Part shown: piece after piece, positions 15,430 through 24,893 of the stretch | Layout: each line of letters opens with the position of its first letter | Position numbering within the stretch: position 1 is the first letter of the stretch | Assembly (NCBI RefSeq): GCF_039830145.1 | Contig: NZ_CP156082.1 | Span: 1,320,001 to 1,384,000, forward strand | Reading direction: 5' to 3' | Source: Croceibacterium sp. TMG7-5b_MA50 | Lineage (GTDB): Bacteria > Pseudomonadota > Alphaproteobacteria > Sphingomonadales > Sphingomonadaceae | DNA length: 64,000 nt | Position numbers and translations under genes: made by a program | The notes under the pieces: generated by a model | What the model saw: the letters and a program-made list of their open reading frames with translations, nothing else | Told to the model about the DNA's origin: nothing | Databases searched by the model: none

Positions 15430-18291
15430 TCAGGCCCAGGCTTCGTTCAGCATCATGGCGTTGCTGCCGGAACCCGGCGCGCCGGCGGCAGGCATGACGG
15501 ACGCCATCATGTCGGCGGCGGAGACGCCGATGAAGTCGGCGACCAGTTCGCCGCGGAAGAACATCTGCGCGCCTTCGGTGCTGTCCTGGAACGTCACCTG
15601 CCGCATGGGCACGCCGAGGGCGAGCCGGTCTTCCGTCACGTCGAAGTCCAGCACCCGGTCGACGCCCTGGTTGGCGCCGCTGAAGCGGAACGTGTCCGCC
15701 CCGTTGCCGCCCGACAGGATGTCGTTCCCGCGCCCGCCATCCAGGATGTCGTTGCCGTTGCCGCCTTCCAGCGTGTCGGCGCCATTGCCGCCCAGCAGGG
15801 TGTCGTTGCCGGCACCGCCGAACAGCGAATCGTCGCCGCCCGCACCGTCGAGCAGATCGTCACCACCATTGCCGAACAGGAAGTCCTGCCCGCTCTTGCC
15901 GTTGATGATGTCGTCGCCGCCAAGCCCGCTGATGTTGTTGAACTGGCCCGCACGGGCATTCAGCGTGTCCGCCTGCGCGGTGCCGTAGGCGGTGAAGCCC
16001 GCTTCCACGCCGTCGATCACCACCGAGATGGAGGCGACGCGGAACTGGTATTCCTGCGATGCCAGTACCTCGTACACGCCGGTGTCGAGGATCGTCGCCA
16101 CGGCCACGTTGTTGGCGTAGACGATCGTGTCGCCCTCGACCTCCTCGTACCGCACCCGGCCACCGCCAAGCGTGTCGATCCGGAAGCTGTCGCCATCCTC
16201 CCAATCGGTGATCGTGGCGTAGCTGGCGTTGAGGAACGCCCCGCTGACCACGAAGGTGTCGTTGCCGGCGCCACCGGTCAGCGTGTTGTTGCCACGACCG
16301 CCATACAGCGTGTCGTTGCCCTCGCGGCCCAGCAGCGTGTCGTCGCCATCATTGCCGGTCAGGACGTTGTTGGCCCCATTGCCCAGCAGCACGTCGTTGC
16401 CGGCACCGCCGGTCGCGTTCTCGATCACCACGCCGCGCGCGATGGTGTAGCCGCCCCAGATGTTGTCGACGAACGACACGACGCCGCCGCCGGTCGGCGA
16501 ATAGTCGATGGTCGCGGCCAGCAGGTCGATCTGCGCGGCCTTGGTGCCGTTGTACTGGATGACGTCGACCCCGCCGGTATCCCAGATCGTCTCGTAATAG
16601 GTGCCGGCATCGTTCGCGTCACCCAGCAGGTAGACGTCGTCACCCTGCGCGAAGGGATTGTTCACGCCGTAACGTTCCTGCAGCGCCGCGATGTCAAATG
16701 CGCTGAGCGTGCCGGACCAGCCGCTGTCGATATTGCTGAGGGAATACGGCGTCGGGCCGTCCGGGTGGAAGTCCCACGCATCGTTGTAGGACATCACGGT
16801 GTAGACGCCCTGGTTCAGGTTGAACACGCCGTAGGAACCGGTCGACCCCGACACGCCCAGCATCACGTCGGACCCGCCGCCCCGGTCATGCGGGTGCGCC
16901 AGGCCATGCGCGTGGCCGAATTCGTGCAGGATGACGCTGAAGGCGTAACCGCCCTGTTCCAGGCTGATCTGGTCGCCGGCCAAGTTCTGACCGGAGAAGC
17001 CTTCCTTGTCCCAGCCGCCGCTGTCCACGTTGAAGGCTCCGATGCCCTGCTGCGTGCCATAGGCCGGATCCTGCGGGTAGAAGTAGGCGCCGTACTGTTC
17101 GCTGGTCGTGGTGATCAGGCGGAATGTCGCCTGCTCGACATTGTCCGTGATGGCGTAATTAATGCCCAGGATCTTGGTATATTCGGTCAGCGCCAGCATT
17201 GTCTGCTGGATTTCGCGTTCGTTCCAGCCGAACGACGGCAGCGGGCTGGTGCCGTCATCGGCCAGCTCGCCAAAGGTCTCCCCCGCGGTGGCGAAGTAGA
17301 CGTAGACGGTGTTGTCCTCGCCTACGGGAACGTTGGCCGCATTGTCCCAGATGATGGATTCGAGCGGATCGACCTCCGACAGGTCAGCGGCCTGACTGGT
17401 GATGGAGAAGCCGCCGGTCGATCCCCGGTAGGACGTCACATCAAGGAAGTAGGTCCCGGTTTCCGGCACCAGGAAACTGACGCGCGAGGAAACATCGCCG
17501 GGGAAGGCGACATCGTCGTTCACGGCGATCTGATTGCCTTCGGCGTCATAGATGACGGCGATGGTGTCGAGTTCGCCCGGACGCAGGTCGAAAGGATCGG
17601 TCTCGTAATCGGCGCCGCCACTGATCTCGATAGTGACATAGGTGCCGGCAACGGCCGCGAACTGGTAGGTATCAACCTCGTTGAAGCTCGACCCGTACGG
17701 ACTGACCGCGTCACTTTCGTCAATGAAGCCGTAGACGACCGGACCACCGATGGTGATCACCGGGGCATTCACGAACGTGTCGCCGACTACGTCCCCATCC
17801 GGCGCCTGGACCGAGTCCAGCGTGAAGGTGCCCCCTGCGGTGGGATCGAAGGAGGTGGCGAGAAGGTAGTAGGTGCCCGTGACGGTCGCGGTCAGCGTGA
17901 TCAGCGAATTGACGCCCGCGCCGCCGTCATCATCCTGCTCCAGCAGGTTGCCGTTGGGGCCGAAGATCGCCAGCAGGGGATCGGACAGCGGGCTGTCGCC
18001 ATTGCCGTACAGGCTGAACAGATACGTCTCGCCCGCGGTCAGGGTGATCGTGTAGACTTGGTCTTCGCCGGGGGCCACGGTTCCGTCGACCAGCAGTTCG
18101 GCGGGCGCGGACACTGTTCCTTCCGCGATCGCAGCGGCGATGCTGGCATGGGCGGCCGCCATGACCGCATCCTGCGCGCCGGTGAAAGCGGCTGTCAGCA
18201 CGCTGCCGGATTTCTCCATGCACATGGTGCAGCCGCAACCCAGGACATCGGGATTCGCAACCTTACTCGTCAGATGTTCGATATTACGCAT
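15430..18291 (-). CDS. Serralysin-type M10 metalloprotease with PPC-like domains and RTX repeats
   Basis: 953 residues from ATG 18291, chosen because GGAAGG sits six bases upstream and the longer frame to 18432 adds an unlikely leader. The N-terminus is not a Sec signal; it contains a GCGCTMC cluster near residue 20. Two PPC-like beta domains (about 70-165 and 180-305) precede a metzincin domain with HEFGHAHGLAH (H456, E457, H460, H466) and the Met-turn VMSYND. RTX nonapeptides of GGxGxDxL type occur at about 623-680 and 783-867. RTX proteins are secreted by type I systems through the C-terminus and bind calcium; no such exporter is in this window. Likely an extracellular protease. Confidence 0.9.
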   Translation of the reverse strand: MRNIEHLTSKVANPDVLGCGCTMCMEKSGSVLTAAFTGAQDAVMAAAHASIAAAIAEGTVSAPAELLVDGTVAPGEDQVYTITLTAGETYLFSLYGNGDSPLSDPLLAIFGPNGNLLEQDDDGGAGVNSLITLTATVTGTYYLLATSFDPTAGGTFTLDSVQAPDGDVVGDTFVNAPVITIGGPVVYGFIDESDAVSPYGSSFNEVDTYQFAAVAGTYVTIEISGGADYETDPFDLRPGELDTIAVIYDAEGNQIAVNDDVAFPGDVSSRVSFLVPETGTYFLDVTSYRGSTGGFSITSQAADLSEVDPLESIIWDNAANVPVGEDNTVYVYFATAGETFGELADDGTSPLPSFGWNEREIQQTMLALTEYTKILGINYAITDNVEQATFRLITTTSEQYGAYFYPQDPAYGTQQGIGAFNVDSGGWDKEGFSGQNLAGDQISLEQGGYAFSVILHEFGHAHGLAHPHDRGGGSDVMLGVSGSTGSYGVFNLNQGVYTVMSYNDAWDFHPDGPTPYSLSNIDSGWSGTLSAFDIAALQERYGVNNPFAQGDDVYLLGDANDAGTYYETIWDTGGVDVIQYNGTKAAQIDLLAATIDYSPTGGGVVSFVDNIWGGYTIARGVVIENATGGAGNDVLLGNGANNVLTGNDGDDTLLGREGNDTLYGGRGNNTLTGGAGNDTFVVSGAFLNASYATITDWEDGDSFRIDTLGGGRVRYEEVEGDTIVYANNVAVATILDTGVYEVLASQEYQFRVASISVVIDGVEAGFTAYGTAQADTLNARAGQFNNISGLGGDDIINGKSGQDFLFGNGGDDLLDGAGGDDSLFGGAGNDTLLGGNGADTLEGGNGNDILDGGRGNDILSGGNGADTFRFSGANQGVDRVLDFDVTEDRLALGVPMRQVTFQDSTEGAQMFFRGELVADFIGVSAADMMASVMPAAGAPGSGSNAMMLNEAWA

Positions 18292-18574
18292 GATGCGCCT
18301 TCCCCCATCGAAGTGAACGCCCCCCGTGCCCGTCCGCTGCGCGGCTCTCCCAGGGCACGACCCGGAGAAGCAATGAGCTGGTTGTTCATCGAATTTTAAC
18401 CGGGCGCAAGACTTGCTTATGCGCGGCTGCAATTTTTGTCTGATATCGCAACTTTCGGATTGCCTGGCGCAATGCCGCCGAAATGCGACAGTTCAAAAAT
18501 GGTATGATTTGTGCCAGGCGGGTAATGGCAACCTGCCTTGCCACACAAAGTGACAGGTCATAGTCTGCCGCCCT

Positions 18575-19120
18575 ATGACATGTCCGCCGGGCCTGGCCCG
18601 ATGTCTTGCCCCGCTGCTGCTGGTTGTGCTGGCATTGTTGCCGACGACCGTACAGGCGCGAGTGACGGCGCATTTTCATTCGTTCAATGGATCGGTGTTG
18701 GTCGGCCGCTATCCGCATACCTTTGTCGTGTTCGAAGGGCGACTGGACGATACCGGTACCCCCATCAGCGAGAATTGGGGCTTTTCCGCCCGCCGGGTCA
18801 CGCCCGCGATCCTGTCCGGCCCGGTCGAGCACATCGTGATGACGGAGGAGCAGCGACAGATCGATCGGACGAACCGCCACTTCTCAATCACAGTGTCCGA
18901 TGCGACCTTTCGCCGGATGCGGGCCGAGGTCGAGGCGTGGCGCAACGCGCCCGGCCGCTATTACGATCTGAACAGCCGCAATTGCATCCACTTCGTCGGC
19001 CGGCTGGCCGAACTGGCAGGGCTGCGGGTCGATTACCCGCGGGAATTGCTGCGCAAACCACGTGCGTGGCTGAACCATGTAGCCCAACTGAACCCGCAGC
19101 TTGGCGCGGCGCAAATCTGA
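18575..19120 (+). CDS. Secreted protein with LRAT / permuted NlpC-P60-like motifs
   Basis: 181 residues. A signal peptide ends near TVQARV (about residue 29). The pair H48 (RYPHTFVVFEG) and C137 in NCIHFVGRL resembles the LRAT/H-REV107 group, where a His and an NCEHFV Cys about 90 residues later form the active site. That group belongs to the circularly permuted NlpC/P60 (papain-like) hydrolases and acyltransferases. The family call is motif-based only. It is divergent from the serralysin gene across a 283-base intergene in which I see no defined operator. The protein is probably periplasmic. argG follows 85 bases downstream. Confidence 0.55.
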   Translation: MTCPPGLARCLAPLLLVVLALLPTTVQARVTAHFHSFNGSVLVGRYPHTFVVFEGRLDDTGTPISENWGFSARRVTPAILSGPVEHIVMTEEQRQIDRTNRHFSITVSDATFRRMRAEVEAWRNAPGRYYDLNSRNCIHFVGRLAELAGLRVDYPRELLRKPRAWLNHVAQLNPQLGAAQI

Positions 19121-19205
19121 CCGGAGGCGCATGGGCGCCGCGCGGATTGCAGCGAACGGGCCGGGCTGATAGGCGCGCCGCGATCTCGCCAACCGGAGCC
19201 TTCGC

Positions 19206-20432
19206 ATGACCACCCAGCCCCCCATCAAGCGCGTCGTCCTTGCCTATTCCGGCGGTCTCGACACCAGCGTGATCCTTAAGTGGCTGCAGGTGACGTACAA
19301 TTGCGAGGTGGTGACCTTCACCGCCGATTTGGGCCAGGGCGAGGAGCTGGAGCCGGCCCGCGCCAAAGCCAAGCTGATGGGCGTGCCGGACGAGCACATC
19401 CATATCGAGGACCTGCGCGAGGAATTCGTGCGCGACTTCGTGTTCCCGATGATGCGCGCCAACGCCCGGTACGAAGGCGATTACCTGCTGGGCACCAGCA
19501 TTGCCCGCCCGCTGATCGCCAAGCGGCTGGTTGAGATCGCGCGTGAGACGGGGGCCGATGCGGTCGCCCACGGCGCCACCGGCAAGGGCAACGATCAGGT
19601 CCGCTTCGAACTGGGCGCCTATGCCCTCGCCCCCGATATCCGAGTGATCGCCCCATGGCGGGACTGGGACCTTGCCAGCCGCACCGCGCTTATCGCCTGG
19701 GCGGAGGCGCACCAGATCCCCGTGCCCAAGGACAAGCGCGGCGAAAGCCCGTTCTCCGTCGATGCGAACCTCTTGCACACCTCGTCGGAGGGCAAGGTGC
19801 TGGAAGACCCGTGGGAGGAGGTACCGTCCTACGTCTTCAGCCGCACCGTCGACCCGGAGGATGCGCCCGACCAGCCGGAATACATCACGATCGATTTCGA
19901 GAAGGGCGACGGCACCGCGCTGAACGGCGAGGCGATGAGCCCCGCGACGCTGCTGGCGGCCTTGAACGACCTCGGCCGCAAGCACGGCATCGGTCGCCTG
20001 GATCTGGTGGAGAACCGTTTCGTCGGGATGAAGAGCCGCGGGATGTACGAAACGCCGGGTGGCACGATCTACGCCGCGGCGCACCGGGGCATCGAGCAGA
20101 TCACGCTGGATCGCGGCGCTGCCCATCTGAAGGACGAGCTGATGCCCCGCTATGCGGAGCTGATCTACAACGGCTTCTGGTTCGCGCCGGAACGGGAGAT
20201 GCTGCAGGCCGCGATCGACCATTCGCAGGCGCAGGTCAGCGGCACGGTTCGGCTGAAGTTGTACAAGGGAATGGCGAGTGTGGTCGGCCGCAAGTCGCCG
20301 AACAGCCTGTATTCCGAAGCACATGTCACGTTCGAGGATGATGCCGGCGCCTACGATCAGCAGGACGCCGCCGGCTTCATCCGGCTGAACGCCCTGCGGC
20401 TGAAGCTGCTGGCCAAGCGGGACGGACGCTGA
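19206..20432 (+). CDS. argG: Argininosuccinate synthase
   Basis: 408 residues, full length. ArgG joins citrulline and aspartate with ATP to give argininosuccinate in arginine synthesis. The PP-loop ATP motif [10 protein letters not shown] is near residue 14; [29 protein letters not shown] and [17 protein letters not shown] are family signatures. ATG 19206 follows GGAGCC at close range. Its neighbours are not arginine genes. Confidence 0.98.
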   Translation: MTTQPPIKRVVLAYSGGLDTSVILKWLQVTYNCEVVTFTADLGQGEELEPARAKAKLMGVPDEHIHIEDLREEFVRDFVFPMMRANARYEGDYLLGTSIARPLIAKRLVEIARETGADAVAHGATGKGNDQVRFELGAYALAPDIRVIAPWRDWDLASRTALIAWAEAHQIPVPKDKRGESPFSVDANLLHTSSEGKVLEDPWEEVPSYVFSRTVDPEDAPDQPEYITIDFEKGDGTALNGEAMSPATLLAALNDLGRKHGIGRLDLVENRFVGMKSRGMYETPGGTIYAAAHRGIEQITLDRGAAHLKDELMPRYAELIYNGFWFAPEREMLQAAIDHSQAQVSGTVRLKLYKGMASVVGRKSPNSLYSEAHVTFEDDAGAYDQQDAAGFIRLNALRLKLLAKRDGR

Positions 20433-20641
20433 TCGAATCGCCGGGGCAGGCGCGCCCTGCCCTGGTTCGCCTCACCTGCGGCGAGGTGAGTAGCAGCCGC
20501 GATGAGCCGAAAAACGCCTGAACGCTTCGTTCCTGCATAACCGATGAATGGAGCAAGGCACGGGTTGAGTGGAGCCCGCCCGGGTTCCTGACATGAGCAA
20601 CTCACCCTATCCCGTCCATGGACATGGAGGGATTGCACACC

Positions 20642-21103
20642 ATGAAGCGGATCGCGCTGGCCGCACTGGCCCTGGCTGCTGCCGGCACGTCGCTGCAGGC
20701 GCTGCGCGCCGAGGAAGTGGCCCAGCCGCTGCCCGCGTCCTACATCGCCCCTAACGATGCCGACCTGCCCCGGTTCCAGATCGAGGACGATCTGGTTGTC
20801 GAGGATGCCGGAGAGGCCATCGATGGCGGCGTGGCCAGCTGGTATGGACCCGGCCTTGCCGGTCGGCCCACCGCCAGCGGCGAGACGTTCGATCCGGGCG
20901 AGCTGACCGCCGCCCACCGCACGCTGCCCTTCGGCAGCCTGGTGCGGGTGAGCCGCGGTGATCAGTCGGTGATCGTCCGCATCAACGATCGCGGGCCGTT
21001 CCACGGCAATCGCGTGATCGACCTCAGCACCGCCGCGGCCGAGCGGATCGGCCTGCGCCGCGCCGGTTCCGGCCGCGTGCAGCTGGCACTGCTCAACAGC
21101 TGA
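20642..21103 (+). CDS. RlpA-like double-psi beta-barrel protein
   Basis: 153 residues. A signal peptide (MKRIALAALALAAAG to about RAEE) is followed by the RlpA domain, with GGVASWYGPGLAGRPTASG, TAAHRTLPFGSLVRV and VRINDRGPF. RlpA proteins cleave or bind denuded glycan strands of peptidoglycan at septa; this one lacks the C-terminal SPOR domain. ATG 20642 was chosen over 20618 because GGAGGG lies 11 bases upstream and because it starts the signal peptide. A 209-base intergene precedes it; I see no defined site there. The gene is convergent with kup. Confidence 0.85.
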   Translation: MKRIALAALALAAAGTSLQALRAEEVAQPLPASYIAPNDADLPRFQIEDDLVVEDAGEAIDGGVASWYGPGLAGRPTASGETFDPGELTAAHRTLPFGSLVRVSRGDQSVIVRINDRGPFHGNRVIDLSTAAAERIGLRRAGSGRVQLALLNS

Positions 21104-21199
21104 GCTGTTCCGGCGGCTGAGCAAGCCGCCCGTACCTTCAAGCGCCGGATTAGTGCTGCCCCGTCAGATCGCCGGGCCCCTTCCGCGTGACCGCCCGCG

Positions 21200-23137
21200 T
21201 CAGATCTCGACCTGGCTGCCCAGTTCGACCACCCGGTTCGTTGGCAGGTTGAAGAACTGCATCGGCGTCGCCGCATTGCGCATCATCCAGGCGAACAGCC
21301 GTTCCCGCCAGATCGCCATGCCCGGGCGCTCGGCCGACAGCAGGGTCTGCCGCGACAGGAAGAAGCTGGTCTGGATCATCTCGAACGGACCGCCGCCGAT
21401 CTCTATCCGCTGCGGCTCCGGCTCGATATAGTCCGGCCCCTTCTTGGCGCGGCTCAATGCCTTCAGCGCCGCCGGCACGTCCGTCTCCTCCATGAAGCCG
21501 TAGCTCAGCCGCACGGAGTAGAAGCCGTCACCATGCTCCGCCACCTGGAACCGGTCAGCGCCGTCGACGAACGGCACCTCCGCGATCTGCACGGTCAGCA
21601 CCACGACGCGTTCATGCAGCACCTTGTTGTGCTTGATATTGTGCAGCAGCGCGGACGGTGTGCCGCTGGCGCCTGAATGCATGAAGATCGCCGTGCCGGG
21701 TACGCGCGCGGTGGAATTGCGCGCGCTCTTGGCGAAGATGTCGAGCGGCAGGCTCACCTCCGCCATGCGGGCGCGCATCAGGCGGCGCCCCTTGGACCAG
21801 GTGGTCAGCAGGATGAAGGCGAGCCCACCCACCAGCAGCGGGAACCAGCCGCCGCTGGGGATCTTCGTCGCATTGGCCAGGAAGTACGCCCCGTCGACAA
21901 TGAAGAACAGGGCCGCGACCGGCACCCACAGGTACCATTTCCACTTCCACACGGCGAACAGCAGCACCGCCATGAGGCAGGTGTCGATCAGCATCGCGCC
22001 CGTCACAGCGATGCCGTACGCGCTGGCGAGGTTGGAGGAATTGCGGAAGAACAGCACCAGCAGGATCACCGCGATGCACAGCGTCCAGTTGACCAGCGGA
22101 ATGTAGATCTGCCCCTGGTGCTGCTGGCTGGTATGGTGGATGGTCAGGCGCGGGATGTAGCCCAGCTGCACCGCCTGATGCGTGACGGAAAACGCGCCGG
22201 AAATTACCGCCTGGCTGGCGATGAAGGCGGCGGCGGCGGCCAGCAGCACCAGCGGTAGGCGCAGTACCTCGGGCGCCATCACGAAGAATGGGTTGCGGAT
22301 CGCCTCCGCCGCGGCGGCATCGCCCATGCCGATGATCATCGCGCCCTGCCCGAAATAGTTCAGCAGCAGCGCCGGCATCACGAAGCCGAACCAGGACAGC
22401 CGCATCGGCCCCCGGCCGAAATGGCCCATGTCGGTATACAGCGCCTCCGACCCGGTCACCGCCAGCACCACGGAGCCGAGCGCGAGGAACGCCAGCCAGC
22501 CGTCCAGCATGAAGAACTGCACCGCATACCACGGGTTCAGCGCCACCAGCACCCCGGGCGCCGTGGCGATGTGGAACACCCCCAGCACCGCCAGCGTCAC
22601 GAAATAGACGATCATGATCGGCGCGAACAGCGTGCCCACCCGGCTTGTGCCGCTCTTCTGGATGAAGAACAGGGCCAGCAGCATCACCAGCGCGATGGGG
22701 ATGACGAAGGGGTCAAGGCCATCCTGCACCACGGTCAACCCCTCCACCGCCGACAGGACGGAGACGGCGGGCGTGATCATGCAATCGCCAAAGAACAGGG
22801 CGGTGGCGAACACCGCCAGCATCAGTGTGTACCAGTGCCAGCGCGATCGCCCGATATGCTGGCTGATCAGCGTCACTAGCGCCAGCGTCCCGCCTTGCCC
22901 GCGATTGTCCGCGCGCATCAGGATGGTGACGTACTGGACCGACACGATCAGCGTCATCGACCAGAAGATCAGGCTGACGACGCCCAGGATATGCGCGTCG
23001 TCGATGGTCAGCTTGTGCGGGCCGACGAATGTCTCGCGGAAGGCGTAAAGCGGGCTGGTGCCGATATCGCCGAAGACGATGCCAACGGCGCCGGCCGCAA
23101 GCTTCAGCTTGGCGGAGGTGCGCTCTTCCCCTTGCAT
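21200..23137 (-). CDS. kup: Kup-type low-affinity potassium uptake protein
   Basis: 645 residues with about 12 hydrophobic helices in the first 430, then a cytosolic C-terminal domain. Kup imports potassium with protons at the inner membrane. The N-terminal [22 protein letters not shown] is the family signature. ATG 23137 was chosen because homologues start just before this motif; the longer frame to 23242 adds a Cys/Arg-rich leader. It lies downstream of the ccm genes on the same strand with 129 bases between, so a separate promoter is likely. Confidence 0.95.
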   Translation of the reverse strand: MQGEERTSAKLKLAAGAVGIVFGDIGTSPLYAFRETFVGPHKLTIDDAHILGVVSLIFWSMTLIVSVQYVTILMRADNRGQGGTLALVTLISQHIGRSRWHWYTLMLAVFATALFFGDCMITPAVSVLSAVEGLTVVQDGLDPFVIPIALVMLLALFFIQKSGTSRVGTLFAPIMIVYFVTLAVLGVFHIATAPGVLVALNPWYAVQFFMLDGWLAFLALGSVVLAVTGSEALYTDMGHFGRGPMRLSWFGFVMPALLLNYFGQGAMIIGMGDAAAAEAIRNPFFVMAPEVLRLPLVLLAAAAAFIASQAVISGAFSVTHQAVQLGYIPRLTIHHTSQQHQGQIYIPLVNWTLCIAVILLVLFFRNSSNLASAYGIAVTGAMLIDTCLMAVLLFAVWKWKWYLWVPVAALFFIVDGAYFLANATKIPSGGWFPLLVGGLAFILLTTWSKGRRLMRARMAEVSLPLDIFAKSARNSTARVPGTAIFMHSGASGTPSALLHNIKHNKVLHERVVVLTVQIAEVPFVDGADRFQVAEHGDGFYSVRLSYGFMEETDVPAALKALSRAKKGPDYIEPEPQRIEIGGGPFEMIQTSFFLSRQTLLSAERPGMAIWRERLFAWMMRNAATPMQFFNLPTNRVVELGSQVEI

Positions 23138-23266
23138 GGCGGTCAAGGCATGCGGCCCTTCGAGTAGACGCGGTTCACGGCCGCGACGGGTATCCCGGCA
23201 CGAACAGGCGGCGCGCTTAGCAGCCTGTTCACCCCGCTGCAATGTGGCGACACGCCGTCGGTTCCG

Positions 23267-23950
23267 TCAGGGCGCCGGTGGCGGTGGCAGGGCTGGCGGA
23301 TCCTGCGAGCCAGGCTGGCGCAGCGCGCGGGCCAGCAGTTCGTCCAGCCGCGCCAGCCGCACCGTCAACAGGGCACGTGGCCCCTCCCCGTCCGCAGGTG
23401 CGGCAGCCAGCGTCGTTTGCCAGGTCTCCCGCGCACCGATGATGTCCCCGCCGCGCAACTGCGCCAATCCCAAGAAATAGCCGGCGGCAACCGCGGTGCC
23501 ATCCTGCCGGCCGGCCTGCGTGTAGGCGTAACGCGCCGGCGGCGTGAGCAGGCCGTCGGCATGTTCGACCAGCGTGTTGGCGAGCGTCAGCCACGCCTCT
23601 CCATCTGCCGGGTCCTGCGCCACGGTGGGACGCAGCAGGCCGGCTGCGGTGCGGTAATCCCCACGTGCGGCAAAGGCATCGGCGGTGATCAGCGCACGCG
23701 CCATCGACCAGTCCGCCGAATCGATCATCTCCCGCCGCAATTCCCGCCAGGCGAGGCCCGGAACCGGCTGAGCGGCAGCCCCGGCAGCCGGCGCGGCGGG
23801 TACGTCCGGGCTGGCCTGGAGCGCATAACCGGCCAGCCCCAGGGTCAGCACGGTGGCGAGCGTCAGCAGCGCGCCGCGTGGTACGCGCAGCACCAGCGCC
23901 GCGATCGCCAGCGCCAAGGCGGCGAGCAGGATGACGGCTAGCCAGCTCAT
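23267..23950 (-). CDS. ccmI: CcmI-like TPR cytochrome c biogenesis protein
   Basis: 227 residues. Two N-terminal hydrophobic helices (about 1-20 and 28-46) are followed by a periplasmic TPR region with GDYRTAAGLLRPTVAQDPADGEAW. CcmI holds apocytochrome c for haem ligation by CcmFH. The protein is shorter than two-domain CcmI of Rhodobacter and closer to NrfG/CycH-type TPR modules. ATG 23950 overlaps the stop of ccmH in ATGA. It is the last gene of the operon. The C-terminus is Pro-rich. Confidence 0.8.
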   Translation of the reverse strand: MSWLAVILLAALALAIAALVLRVPRGALLTLATVLTLGLAGYALQASPDVPAAPAAGAAAQPVPGLAWRELRREMIDSADWSMARALITADAFAARGDYRTAAGLLRPTVAQDPADGEAWLTLANTLVEHADGLLTPPARYAYTQAGRQDGTAVAAGYFLGLAQLRGGDIIGARETWQTTLAAAPADGEGPRALLTVRLARLDELLARALRQPGSQDPPALPPPPAP

Positions 23951-24366
23951 GCCAGCCCCTTCCCGCGATCGCGCCGCAACCGGCGGCCGATCACCAGCGC
24001 GGCCCCGACCAGCAGTAGCGCAGGCACCGCGAACAGCGGCCAGGTGGTCGCGCCGATCGCCGGCTGGTAGCTGATGTAGTCGCCGTATCGGCCGATCAGC
24101 CAGGCGCGGATCTCCTCCGGCCGTTCCCCGGCGGCAAGGCGGCTGCGGACCTGGTGCCGCATGTCCCCGGCCATGGACGCGTCGCTGTCGGCGATGGACT
24201 GGCTCTGGCATGTGAGACAGCGCAACGTCGCCATCAATTCGCGCGCCTGCGCCTCCAGCCGTGGATCATCGAGCTGCCGATAGGCGTAGGGGGCGGGCGG
24301 CAGCCCCTCCTGCGCCGGCAAGGCGGCGGGCACCAGCACGAGCAGCAGGGCGAGCAGCAGCCTCAC
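23947..24366 (-). CDS. ccmH: Cytochrome c maturation thiol reductase CcmH (CcmL)
   Basis: 139 residues. A signal peptide ends at PAQEG, the redox motif LRCLTCQ holds C50 and C53, and a C-terminal membrane helix (PLFAVPALLLVGAALVIG) is followed by a basic tail. CcmH reduces the apocytochrome haem-binding thiols together with CcmG. The GTG start at 24366 overlaps the TGA stop of ccmG by three bases, typical for this tight operon. Catalytic motif complete. Confidence 0.92.
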   Translation of the reverse strand: MRLLLALLLVLVPAALPAQEGLPPAPYAYRQLDDPRLEAQARELMATLRCLTCQSQSIADSDASMAGDMRHQVRSRLAAGERPEEIRAWLIGRYGDYISYQPAIGATTWPLFAVPALLLVGAALVIGRRLRRDRGKGLA

Positions 24367-24893
24367 TCGCCCGCCTCCGCCAGCTGCTCCAGCAACAGCG
24401 GCACGTCGCGCGCGCGGATATCGCCGATATGCTGATGACGGATGATGCCCTGCCCGTCGATCACGAAGGTCTCCGGCACGCCGGACGAACCAAGCGCGAT
24501 CTGCAGCTGGCTGTACGGGTCGGCTCCGATCCGGGTGAACGGATCGCCATAGGCGTCGAGGAAGGCGGCAACGTCTGACGGCTTGTCCCGGATGGCCACC
24601 GCCACGATCTCCGCCCCGCCGGCGCGCAAGGCGGCGAGCTGGGGTGCCTCCGCCGCGCAGGGTACGCACCAGCTGGCGAAGACGTTGAGCAGGCGCGCCC
24701 GGCCATCGGCGAAGTCGGTATTGGCGAGACCGTGCTTGCCGGGCACCTGAGCCTCCAGCGCGAAGGCGGGCAATGGCTGGCCCACCAGGGCGGAGCGCAC
24801 GAACTCGTCCTTCGGCCGGGCGAGCTGCAGGGCGAACAGGCCCAGCAGCAGGGCGATGCCCAGCAGCGGCAGCCACAGGCGCCAACCCTTCAT
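24363..24893 (-). CDS. ccmG: Thiol:disulfide interchange protein CcmG/DsbE
   Basis: 176 residues. One N-terminal membrane anchor (WLPLLGIALLLGLFAL) is followed by a thioredoxin fold with WCVPC (C76, C79) and the cis-Pro in SGVPETFVID. It faces the periplasm and reduces CcmH or apocytochrome thiols. ATG 24893 overlaps the ccmF stop in ATGA. The larger in-frame stretch upstream is a shadow of ccmF. Confidence 0.93.
   Translation of the reverse strand: MKGWRLWLPLLGIALLLGLFALQLARPKDEFVRSALVGQPLPAFALEAQVPGKHGLANTDFADGRARLLNVFASWCVPCAAEAPQLAALRAGGAEIVAVAIRDKPSDVAAFLDAYGDPFTRIGADPYSQLQIALGSSGVPETFVIDGQGIIRHQHIGDIRARDVPLLLEQLAEAGE

Noticed and set aside
15680-16420. Short repeated units that might suggest a CRISPR or DNA tandem repeat
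   Set aside because: They encode the GGxGxDxL RTX nonapeptides of the serralysin; the period is 27 bases in frame and no unique spacers exist.
16765-18399. Plus-strand open frame of 544 codons opposite the serralysin
   Set aside because: Shadow frame created by the biased codons of the real gene; no recognisable domain.
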